5,164 bases of DNA from Planctomycetota bacterium (GTDB lineage Bacteria; Planctomycetota; Phycisphaerae; Sedimentisphaerales; Anaerobacaceae). Under the pieces are notes generated by a model that saw only the letters and a program-made list of their open reading frames with translations, ran no database searches and was not told the DNA's origin. The DNA lies in the NCBI GenBank assembly GCA_022567055.1, contig JADFHU010000469.1:1-5164 (forward strand), written 5' to 3'. Shown here in pieces: positions 1 through 5,164 of this stretch; the stretch's first letter is position 1, and every line of letters starts with the position of its first letter. The position numbers were made by a program, and so were the translations under genes.

Positions 1-129
1 TATACAAAGACCATCTCCGTCGCACTGACCAATGATTCAACATCACTATTGGGAGCGAACTACTTTTCAGATCGTCGCATAACCATGGACCTGAACAACG
101 AATGCATCTATGTTCATCCCCAATACTAG
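1..129 (+). CDS. C-terminal end of a probable retropepsin-like aspartyl protease (partial)
   Basis: Frame 1 is open from the first base for 42 codons and ends at TAG (127-129), so the start lies outside the window. The visible tail contains SLLGANYFSDRRITMDL followed by a short strand ending IYVHPQY. This matches the usual end of single-domain clan AA (retropepsin-like) aspartyl proteases: a hydrophobic 'LLGxxFL' turn, then a strand like 'xVTIDY' and a final short strand. The catalytic D-[TS]-G motif would be upstream and cannot be seen, so activity is unverified. The gene converges on the lipase maturation factor gene, and the stop codons of the two overlap within the same CTAG. The family call rests on about 35 residues. 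It could instead be another beta-rich protein, but a real coding end is likely because the frame stops exactly at the neighbour's end. Confidence 0.6.
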   Translation, partial: YTKTISVALTNDSTSLLGANYFSDRRITMDLNNECIYVHPQY

Positions 130-2045
130 GGCAACGAAAAGCCGTCGCTCTTCCACACGAACTCCCGATGCCACCAGTCTCCTGTCGCCTCACGCTCATC
201 CTGAGTCGTGAAACGATACTGGTACAACACCACGCGCACGTACTTCGGCGGTGCATCAGGAAATGGGTTGTCTCCGAGTAGGGCGAGCACGTCTGGGCTG
301 CCCTCCATCAAGCGCAGCAGGAAGCGTTGAAACCAGGGGCTCATGTGGTTCGGTTGCACCTGTCTCGCTTGCCGGTGAACGCGTTCGAATCGCAGTGCCT
401 CGAACCACATCTGCCAATCGAGTCGCGGTTGATGCGGAGTGTTGAAGCCCGGCGCACGCGACAGATCCCCGGCCTTCCACCTGAACTCATAGGCTGTCCA
501 ATCCCTCCCCGTCAGACTGCCTTCGACCACAATTTCGGGTCGCGTCTCGGTCATGCGGCGGAACAGGCCGTATCCATTCACGAGATGAAGCGATCGAATG
601 CCGAGCTTCGATTCCAACGGCTCACGATAGTGCGCCGCGGGAAACGCGGCATGCATCACCTGGAACGAGCCTAGTAGCAACGCCACTACGGCGAATGGTA
701 CCAGCACGGCGCTGCGCCAGCGCGTCGGACTCGCCAGCCACGGAGGATCCGATGATTCGATACACTTGCGCATAAACCGAGGCCAACAGCGGTCATCGAG
801 CAGCAGAAGCGTAAGCAATAAGGTCAGCACGTTGAAGAAGGTGTAATTACCCGTCGCCGCGATCAGCCCCATGAATACAGAGATCAGGGCGAAGGCGGTA
901 ACCCGTAGGAACCGGGGACCAAAGATGAAGAACGGCACTAACAGTTCGATGATGAATACGGCAACGACAGAAATCCCCTGAAGCCCATCCGGCAGTTTCG
1001 CCGCATACCAACTCGTCCAGACCGGCAACGGCTGAGTCCAGTAGTGAAAGTCCATCGCCTTCAAGGCTTCCCACGCATTCCACACCGGGGTGCCGTCAGG
1101 ACCGAGGGCATGATCGTTCCAGGTTAGTTTCACCGCGCCGGATTCGAAGAGGACACGAAAGAGCAACCACAGCAGTAAAAACAGGACCAGCCTTGGTGGA
1201 TGTGCCCTGGGAAATAGTCCAGCCCACCAGCGCCCGGGGGCTAAAAAGATGGCCACGAAACCCGTTTCGAGAAGCAGAATGTCCCACTGAAAAGACAGAA
1301 ACATCTGGCCGGCATGGAACAGTGACAGGTAGAGCACCCAAAGTGCGATCAACATCGGGATCGGCGCGAGCCCGAGTATCAGCAGTACTGAGCAGATGAC
1401 TCCCGCAAGACACAGTCCATGCAAAAACGCATCGGAAGAGTTCAACCAGGCCAGCGTCGGAATCTCGCGATATGGGTTGCGAGGGGGCTCCTGTTGCGGA
1501 AGCAATTCACCCATTCGCTCGAGATGCTCGGCGGCTGGGATGATGCCGTTTGACCCGATCAGTCCGTCCAGCTGAATCCACAGGGACATGATGGCAATGA
1601 AGTAAACCAACCCCAGGCCGCGAAGAAAAAGTGCCGATGAAATGTGGTACTTCGGCGGTTTCAGTGCTTTGCCCCACCAGACCCGCAGGACCGAGGAAAT
1701 CACGTATCGCAATCGCGCCACACAGCCGTACAGCAGATCAGCGACGAGTCCGAAGCCGGGAACAACACGATACATCCAATAGAGCCAGCGTTTTCGACCA
1801 CACAGCGACATCGTGCGCAACACGGCTCTCGCAGCGCGACTGAGGGTGCCGTCCGGTTCGATCAGAAAGACCGACTTGCTAAATTCACTTGCGGAGATCT
1901 CCGGCAGCCGTGAGGCCGCTTCCTGATAGGGAGCGTAGTCGATCTGCTCCCCTGTTTCCTCTCTCCACCGTTCGATAGAGGCGCAGCAGAATCTGCATTC
2001 ACCGTCGTAGATCATCAGCGGTTTCTGCGGGGGCTTAGAAGTCAT
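126..2045 (-). CDS. DCC (DUF393) domain fused to lipase maturation factor family membrane protein
   Basis: A 639-residue protein in two parts. Residues about 9-115 form a DCC/DUF393 thioredoxin-like domain with the diagnostic motif D14-G-E-C17-R-F-C20, the likely redox dithiol. Residues about 135-639 are a lipase maturation factor (LMF) region with about nine hydrophobic segments, roughly 137-158, 208-228, 231-249, 254-272, 283-300, 357-376, 381-397, 399-416 and 446-468. Family motifs seen: FHAGQMFLSFQWDILLLE (243-260), ESGAVKL (301-307), TQPLP (337-341), GNYTFFN (399-405), NGYGLFRRMT (490-499) and PHQPRLDWQMWFEAL (537-551). Vertebrate LMF1 helps fold lipoprotein lipase in the ER; the role of bacterial members is not established. 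It should sit in the inner membrane. The start at 2045 (MTSKPP) is chosen for AGAGG eight bases upstream; the in-frame ATG at 2078 has less support, and ATG at 2015 would still keep DGECRFC. The start codon and ribosome binding site lie inside a palindromic repeat arm. Confidence 0.92.
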   Translation of the reverse strand: MTSKPPQKPLMIYDGECRFCCASIERWREETGEQIDYAPYQEAASRLPEISASEFSKSVFLIEPDGTLSRAARAVLRTMSLCGRKRWLYWMYRVVPGFGLVADLLYGCVARLRYVISSVLRVWWGKALKPPKYHISSALFLRGLGLVYFIAIMSLWIQLDGLIGSNGIIPAAEHLERMGELLPQQEPPRNPYREIPTLAWLNSSDAFLHGLCLAGVICSVLLILGLAPIPMLIALWVLYLSLFHAGQMFLSFQWDILLLETGFVAIFLAPGRWWAGLFPRAHPPRLVLFLLLWLLFRVLFESGAVKLTWNDHALGPDGTPVWNAWEALKAMDFHYWTQPLPVWTSWYAAKLPDGLQGISVVAVFIIELLVPFFIFGPRFLRVTAFALISVFMGLIAATGNYTFFNVLTLLLTLLLLDDRCWPRFMRKCIESSDPPWLASPTRWRSAVLVPFAVVALLLGSFQVMHAAFPAAHYREPLESKLGIRSLHLVNGYGLFRRMTETRPEIVVEGSLTGRDWTAYEFRWKAGDLSRAPGFNTPHQPRLDWQMWFEALRFERVHRQARQVQPNHMSPWFQRFLLRLMEGSPDVLALLGDNPFPDAPPKYVRVVLYQYRFTTQDEREATGDWWHREFVWKSDGFSLP

Positions 2046-2214
2046 CCCAAAACCTCTTTCGGCTACGACTGGCTGCAAAGCCCGTGGATCGACGTTGTCG
2101 GCGAAAAAGGTTCTCGACGTACTTCAGTACGCCTCCGAGCCTTTTCCACCTCCGCCTTGACCACGGCCTTTTCGCTCAATCTCGCTACAAAACAGGTTTT
2201 GGGATGACTTCTAA
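2035..2214. repeat. 180-bp palindromic repeat element A
   Basis: The ends are perfect 21-bp inverted repeats (2035-2055 and 2194-2214; core AGGTTTTGGGATGACTTC). The interior is also largely self-complementary: the segment around 2070-2090 pairs imperfectly with 2160-2180 (CCGTGG with CCACGG), and AAAAAGG (2104-2110) pairs with CCTTTT (2140-2145). The apex is CGTAC-TTCA-GTACG at 2118-2131, whose midpoint coincides with the exact centre of the element (2124.5). Either strand could therefore form one long imperfect hairpin. The left arm covers the ribosome binding site and first codons of the lipase maturation factor gene. No reading frame inside looks like a real protein. It resembles a REP/MITE-type interspersed repeat, but copy number cannot be judged from one window. 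Confidence 0.8.
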
Positions 2215-2266
2215 TCATCGTTCCGCCGTATCCCGCCAGGCTACCCGCCAAACCGCCTCTTGCTTG

Positions 2267-2446
2267 GGAACCGCGCATAAATAAATGATCCATTTCTCAT
2301 CTCATCTTCACGTCATCTTCAGCCGCTTCTCAATCGCGAAATCCTCCGTAGTAGGCCAACTACAACTCTGGTTTCGCTCAATCGGGCGCGACTGAATCTG
2401 ACGCAAATCTGAGCGATAAATGACTCATTTATTTATGCGCGGCTCC
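2267..2446. repeat. 180-bp palindromic repeat element B
   Basis: The terminal arms 2267-2295 and 2418-2446 are inverted repeats of 29 bases with three mismatches (core CCGCGCATAAATAAATGA). The interior continues to pair imperfectly toward an apex GTAGT-AGGCCA-ACTAC at 2348-2363, within one base of the centre. The right arm contains a small perfect hairpin, ATAAATGA-C-TCATTTAT (2416-2432). The length equals that of element A exactly, and both carry TTTCGCTCAATC (2170-2181 and 2372-2383), though at different distances from the apex, so the terminal sequences are not homologous. The 52 bp between the two elements (2215-2266) hold nothing recognisable. The element begins 21 bp beyond the stop of the 147-residue gene, and its hairpin could help terminate or stabilise that transcript; this is inference. 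Confidence 0.75.
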
Positions 2447-2467
2447 TTACTGTCCTGTCCATTGGTT

Positions 2468-2911
2468 TTACTTGATACCGGGAATCCGACCTTCCAGGAG
2501 CCGCAAAGCCCCTTCTCGCGACATACGCTTCGCCTCGGCAACGACTTCCTCCGGGACCCAGTCCGGGAACTGAGTTTCCACAACTTCATGGCGCCCCTTT
2601 GCGCTGTGCAATTCTCTTACTGATGCCAGCGAAGAGGGCGGGAGATCTTCGGCTACTTTGACAAGCGCTGCCCAGAGGCGACGATGAACGTACGTTATCT
2701 TCCCCTGAAGGAGACGGCAGACGAGGACTTGCTCGGCCTCCCGAACGGTCCTTGTTAGTGCGAAGATCAGGTGGCTCTTCGGGTGACTCCACCAGCTTCC
2801 AGAAATGACCCCCCCGGCTATTTGAGCCACGAGGCTGGAGGTCTTTCCCCGGGCTGATTCGAGCATGATTCCGTTCTGCTCAACGAGCTTCAATGCCTCA
2901 CGTTCGTTCAT
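2468..2911 (-). CDS. Uncharacterised conserved-looking cytosolic protein, 147 aa
   Basis: A complete 147-residue frame ending in TAA (2468-2470). I do not recognise a named family. It has no signal peptide or membrane segment and is rich in charged and helical residues. Patches that look conserved are LESARGKTSSL (17-27), GSWWSHP (38-44), LLQGKIT (67-73), VHRRLW (75-80), a helix with LHSAKGRH (101-108) and FPDWVP (115-120). The aromatic and His/Arg clusters hint at a small nucleic-acid-binding or enzyme fold, but this is a guess. The ATG at 2911 is the only ATG in frame after an upstream stop; its ribosome binding site is weak (AGGGC, ten bases away). A 9-codon frame (2908-2937) ends in ATGA over this start and may couple translation. 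The gene lies 75 bp downstream of the small membrane protein gene on the same strand. Confidence 0.75.
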   Translation of the reverse strand: MNEREALKLVEQNGIMLESARGKTSSLVAQIAGGVISGSWWSHPKSHLIFALTRTVREAEQVLVCRLLQGKITYVHRRLWAALVKVAEDLPPSSLASVRELHSAKGRHEVVETQFPDWVPEEVVAEAKRMSREGALRLLEGRIPGIK

Positions 2912-2986
2912 GAGCCATGCCCTGGGCAGCCTAACATAATCCTCTATGGTTCTCGATAGCTCCTAGCCCTTTACTGAGCGAATATA

Positions 2987-3124
2987 CTATGCAATGAAAA
3001 GAGCACCGGTTATTAGGATGATTGTTATCCCTACGTTGATATCCAGATTCTCCGCGTTCACAGCAACGCCGCCACCCACTAAGGCGATAGCTGTTCCGAT
3101 TAATCGTGCCTGTTGATTGGTCAT
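2987..3124 (-). CDS. Small membrane protein, 45 aa, unknown function
   Basis: A short frame reads ATG (3124-3122) to TAG (2989-2987). Six bases upstream of the ATG is a strong Shine-Dalgarno sequence, GGAAGGA, the best ribosome binding site in the window. The peptide starts MTNQQARLIGTAIALVGGG and has two hydrophobic stretches, about residues 8-22 and 29-45. These are separated by a short polar loop with N23, E25, N26 and D28, giving a two-helix hairpin that would sit in the inner membrane. Small glycines in the first helix (G10, G17-G19) are typical of tightly packed helices. It lies 66 bp downstream of the oxidoreductase gene and 75 bp upstream of the 147-residue gene, all on the same strand, so co-transcription is plausible. 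I recognise no family. The ribosome binding site plus the amphipathic/hydrophobic pattern is the evidence that it is real. Confidence 0.65.
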   Translation of the reverse strand: MTNQQARLIGTAIALVGGGVAVNAENLDINVGITIILITGALFIA

Positions 3125-3190
3125 GACGCTTCCTTCCGAAAGAGGCTTCTCACTCTCATACTGTCCCAGTCAAGACCTGCCGCAGAGTAG

Positions 3191-4486
3191 TCAGACAAAC
3201 TGCGTTTTTCCCGGCATGGCCATGGGCCTGATGGGCAAGTCCATGTTCCAGGTTAAGTTGTCGGGGACGAGTTGTTCCTCGGAGTTCATGGCTTCGGTCC
3301 AGGAGATCTCTTTCCCCGTGTAGGCGGCCATGCGTCCCATGAGGGCCATGAGCGTGCTGTGAGCCATCCAGATGCCATCATTAATGGGTTGGCCGTTGCG
3401 GATGGAGTCGAACAATTCGTTGTGCTCGACCTGGTACATGTTGGATTTGGGACCCTCATAGCGCCAAGACTCCTTGCCGGTGATGGTGGGACCACCCCGG
3501 CCCGCGATGGTGCCCACACCTTCGGCGCCCATAATGTAGTCCGAGTTTTCACCGTAGCAATGGCTGATCTGACGTTGGGCCATGAACGCGCGGACTCCGT
3601 CCGGGAATTCATAGAAGACATCGATGTGGTCGAAGATATTGCCTTCGTTGTTGGGGAATTGGCGACCGCCGGTTCCCACCGCCTTGAGAGGGAGGACTCC
3701 ATTCATCGCCCAGGCAATCTTGTCCACGCTGTGACAGGCCTGTTCCACCAGCCCATCCCCAGACAACCAGGTGAAGTTATACCAGTTGGCGAGTTGCCAT
3801 TCAACGTCACTCATGCCGGCGGGGCGCCGACTGGCTGGGGGCATGGGCTTCACGGGACCGGTCAAATAGGTGGCATAGACGGCCCGAATGGCGCCAATGG
3901 CGCCCTCGTGTATCCGCTGGTAGAAGGGGCGACGCGCCAAGTGATAGCGCCAACAGAAGCCGGCCACCAGAGCCAGGTTCTTCTCCTTGGCTATCGCGGC
4001 GGACTGGAGGACGGAACGTACGCCTGGGGCGTCCGTGGCCATGGGTTTCTCGCAGAAGACATGTTTGCCGGCCTCGACTGCAGCTCGGAGATGCTGCGGT
4101 CGGAAACCCGGTGGTGTGGCCAGGAGAACCACATCCACACCGCTATCGATCACTTTCTGGTAAGCGTCCAGGCCCACGAAGCGGGCTTCTACGGGGACCT
4201 TGACGCGTTGCCCGAACTGCTCGTTGCCCTCGAGGTTCTTACGACTACTCTGCAAGCGGTTCTCAAAGGCGTCACCCATGGCTGTCAGGACCACGTCTTC
4301 ACCGGTTGTCAGGGCCTGCGCGGCAGCGCCGGAACCGCGGCCCCCGCAGCCTACGAGGCCCACGCGAATTCGGTCGTTATTTGCTCCGTATGCCTGCGTG
4401 GCAACGGAGAGTCCTGCCAAGGCTGTGACCTGAGTGCTGGTCTTGAGAAAACCACGACGCGTCATTGTTTCCTTTTCCGGTTTCAT
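3191..4486 (-). CDS. Tat-exported Gfo/Idh/MocA-family oxidoreductase
   Basis: A 431-residue NAD(P)-dependent oxidoreductase of the Gfo/Idh/MocA family, which typically acts on sugars, sugar alcohols or related polyols; the substrate cannot be deduced here. The N-terminus is a twin-arginine signal: T9-R-R-G-F-L-K15, then a mild hydrophobic stretch ending AYGA near residue 35, so the enzyme is probably exported folded with its cofactor. The Rossmann fold starts at IRVGLVGCGGRGSG (40-53). The family motif EKP is at 146-148 (HVFCEKPMATD). The catalytic-type H252 and D255 lie in DGLVEQACHSVDKIAWA (244-260). Length is normal for Tat-type members. Start 4486 is chosen because AAAGGTG lies seven bases upstream; ATG at 4465 (MTRRGFLK), preceded by AAAGGA, is a good alternative and keeps the Tat motif. 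An ATG at 4522 is less likely. Long open frames on the opposite strand are shadows. Confidence 0.93.
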   Translation of the reverse strand: MKPEKETMTRRGFLKTSTQVTALAGLSVATQAYGANNDRIRVGLVGCGGRGSGAAAQALTTGEDVVLTAMGDAFENRLQSSRKNLEGNEQFGQRVKVPVEARFVGLDAYQKVIDSGVDVVLLATPPGFRPQHLRAAVEAGKHVFCEKPMATDAPGVRSVLQSAAIAKEKNLALVAGFCWRYHLARRPFYQRIHEGAIGAIRAVYATYLTGPVKPMPPASRRPAGMSDVEWQLANWYNFTWLSGDGLVEQACHSVDKIAWAMNGVLPLKAVGTGGRQFPNNEGNIFDHIDVFYEFPDGVRAFMAQRQISHCYGENSDYIMGAEGVGTIAGRGGPTITGKESWRYEGPKSNMYQVEHNELFDSIRNGQPINDGIWMAHSTLMALMGRMAAYTGKEISWTEAMNSEEQLVPDNLTWNMDLPIRPMAMPGKTQFV

Positions 4487-4527
4487 GGGGTGGCACCTTT
4501 CTTTTAAGGGAACTATTACCATCTCTA

Positions 4528-4607
4528 GGAGCCTGTCGGAGAATTCCGTCGTTGGCCCCGAGGCTCAGACCCGAGAGGAAGCCAGATCGAATTCTCCGAC
4601 AGGCTCC
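4528..4607. repeat. 80-bp inverted-repeat element C
   Basis: Perfect 19-bp inverted repeats, GGAGCCTGTCGGAGAATTC at 4528-4546 and its complement at 4589-4607, flank a 42-bp GC-rich centre. Imperfect complementarity continues a few bases outward (CTCT on the left, AGAG on the right). The EcoRI-like GAATTC closes the inner end of each arm. The element has no sequence in common with A or B. It lies in the predicted 5' leader of the oxidoreductase transcript, 41 bp upstream of its start codon, where the hairpin could affect translation or mRNA stability. It may be an interspersed repeat or a structured leader; one copy cannot distinguish these. Confidence 0.75.
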
Positions 4608-4694
4608 CAAAGAGCAACTGATGAGAAATCGCTTTTCGCGCAGTACGAGCATTGGCCTGCTGAGACCGCCCGAAGAGGCGTTTTCATGGTAGAA

Positions 4695-4723
4695 ATCATA
4701 GCAAGGTGTCGGTGAGATGGCAA
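4695..4723 (-). promoter_or_regulatory. Predicted sigma-70-type extended -10 promoter for the oxidoreductase
   Basis: Reading the minus strand, TTGCCA (4723-4718) and TATGAT (4700-4695) are separated by exactly 17 bases, and TG-C precedes the -10 hexamer as in extended -10 promoters. Transcription would start near 4688, giving a leader of about 200 bases before the oxidoreductase start; that leader includes element C. This is the best promoter match seen in the window. It faces away from the flavoprotein gene. Confidence 0.6.
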
Positions 4724-4925
4724 GAATGGCTTTGTTTCCTAATCAATAGAGGGGAACAAAGGGGCAGGGCGATCGCATGTAGATTCCAATCCGTACGAAA
4801 TGCAGCAGAAATGACATTTGTTCAGGATTCCTACCGTTCAAGTAATCACCAGTATAGCATCTCGTGCTCTCTCCGGGTATACTTGCCGCAAATGGATCTT
4901 GAAACGGTCATCCGACTCCGTTTTC

Positions 4926-4955
4926 TTGGAAGTGTATCTGCGATCATGCAATACT
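4926..4955 (+). promoter_or_regulatory. Possible promoter for the flavoprotein gene
   Basis: TTGGAA (4926-4931) and AATACT (4950-4955) are spaced 18 bases apart, with TG-C just before the -10. It would start transcription about 40 bases before the GTG start. The match is moderate, and other spacings upstream are no better. It is offered as the best candidate only. Confidence 0.3.
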
Positions 4956-5002
4956 GGGTGGGGTCGTTTCGTAAGACGTAACTCTCGAGGTAGACTCCTG
5001 CG

Positions 5003-5164
5003 GTGGAATTGCTAAGTCACGATATATTGATTGTGGGTGGCGGAGGGGCCGGTTTACGGGCGGCCATCGCGATCGGGGAGGAAAACCCGAATCTAAGTGT
5101 TGGCGTCATCTCCAAAGTATATCCAATGCGCTCACACACGGTGGCCGCTGAAGGCGGGGCCGCC
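5003..5164 (+). CDS. frdA: Fumarate reductase / succinate dehydrogenase flavoprotein subunit, N-terminal part
   Basis: The first 54 codons of the FAD-binding catalytic subunit that interconverts fumarate and succinate at the inner membrane; the gene runs off the window. The dinucleotide-binding motif is DILIVGGGGAGLRAA (7-21). The segment SKVYPMRSHTVAAEGGAA (37-54) is diagnostic; H45 is the histidine that carries covalently bound FAD in this family. The combination ENPN...ISKVYPMRSHTVAAEGG is closer to E. coli FrdA than to typical SdhA, so I prefer fumarate reductase, though SdhA cannot be excluded from 54 residues. The start is GTG at 5003; an in-frame TAG at 4991-4993 rules out anything further upstream. 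The ribosome binding site (GAGG, 12 bases away) is distant. No cytochrome b anchor gene precedes it, consistent with an frdABCD-type order in which A comes first. Confidence 0.9.
   Translation, partial: MELLSHDILIVGGGGAGLRAAIAIGEENPNLSVGVISKVYPMRSHTVAAEGGAA

Larger units (their letters stand above)
4608..5002. other. Divergent intergenic region
   Basis: About 395 bp between element C and the flavoprotein start. It holds the minus-strand promoter near 4695-4723 and a weaker plus-strand candidate near 4926-4955. Plus-strand open frames of about 65-90 codons exist here, but they lack a good ribosome binding site and have no recognisable motif or protein-like composition. No tRNA-like or riboswitch-like fold was recognised. 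Confidence 0.6.

Noticed and set aside
2063..2293. Minus-strand frame of 76 codons between the membrane protein gene and element B
   Set aside because: It is made almost entirely of element A plus the start of element B, and its low-complexity charged peptide is best explained by the palindromic repeat.
2035..2446. Insertion sequence or CRISPR array
   Set aside because: There is no transposase frame and no obvious target-site duplication, and the repeats are inverted arms rather than regularly spaced direct repeats.
3160..3190. TTGACT on the minus strand as a -35 box for the small membrane protein gene
   Set aside because: No acceptable -10 hexamer lies 16-18 bases downstream; the nearest TATGAG is only seven bases away.
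3272..4507. Long open frame of about 411 codons on the plus strand
   Set aside because: It lies antisense to the oxidoreductase, whose frame has clear Tat, Rossmann and EKP motifs. The plus-strand peptide has no recognisable domain; it is a GC-driven shadow.
4377..4652. Minus-strand frame of 91 codons upstream of the oxidoreductase
   Set aside because: It overlaps the oxidoreductase start in another frame and translates through element C; no ribosome binding site or domain supports it.
4706..5015. Two overlapping plus-strand frames before the flavoprotein gene
   Set aside because: They lack a convincing ribosome binding site and known motifs. One overlaps the flavoprotein start, and the sequence looks like a divergent promoter region.

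Overview
The window looks bacterial and compact, with moderately high GC and short gaps between genes. It contains a long Tat-exported Gfo/Idh/MocA oxidoreductase, a DCC-lipase maturation factor fusion and dense palindromic intergenic repeats. Together these suggest the Planctomycetota/Verrucomicrobiota (PVC) group, perhaps Verrucomicrobiota. That is an inference from gene content; there is no rRNA or other taxonomic marker here.

Layout, left to right. (1) Positions 1-129, + strand: the C-terminal end of a gene that resembles a retropepsin-like aspartyl protease. (2) 126-2045, - strand: a polytopic membrane protein with an N-terminal DCC/DUF393 thioredoxin-like domain (DxxCxxC) fused to a complete lipase maturation factor region. 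Genes 1 and 2 converge and share one CTAG, which holds both stop codons. (3) 2035-2446: two palindromic elements of exactly 180 bp each, separated by 52 bp. The first overlaps the start codon of the lipase maturation factor gene. (4) 2468-2911, - strand: an uncharacterised 147-residue soluble protein. (5) 2987-3124, - strand: a 45-residue small membrane protein with a good ribosome binding site. (6) 3191-4486, - strand: a Tat-exported Gfo/Idh/MocA-family oxidoreductase. (7) 4487-5002: an intergenic region of about 500 bp with an 80-bp inverted-repeat element and a consensus-like extended -10 promoter facing the oxidoreductase. (8) 5003 to the end, + strand: the first 54 codons of a fumarate reductase/succinate dehydrogenase flavoprotein, closest in sequence to the E. 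coli FrdA type.

The oxidoreductase, the small membrane protein and the 147-residue protein lie on one strand with gaps of 66 and 75 bp, so they could be co-transcribed from the promoter near 4700. Their functions do not obviously form one pathway. The membrane fusion protein is on the same strand but is separated from them by the repeats. The flavoprotein gene diverges from the oxidoreductase and appears to open its own respiratory operon beyond the window. No rRNA, tRNA, CRISPR array, transposase gene or clear intrinsic terminator was found. The most unusual part is the set of palindromic repeats, especially the one that supplies a ribosome binding site and start codon to a gene.
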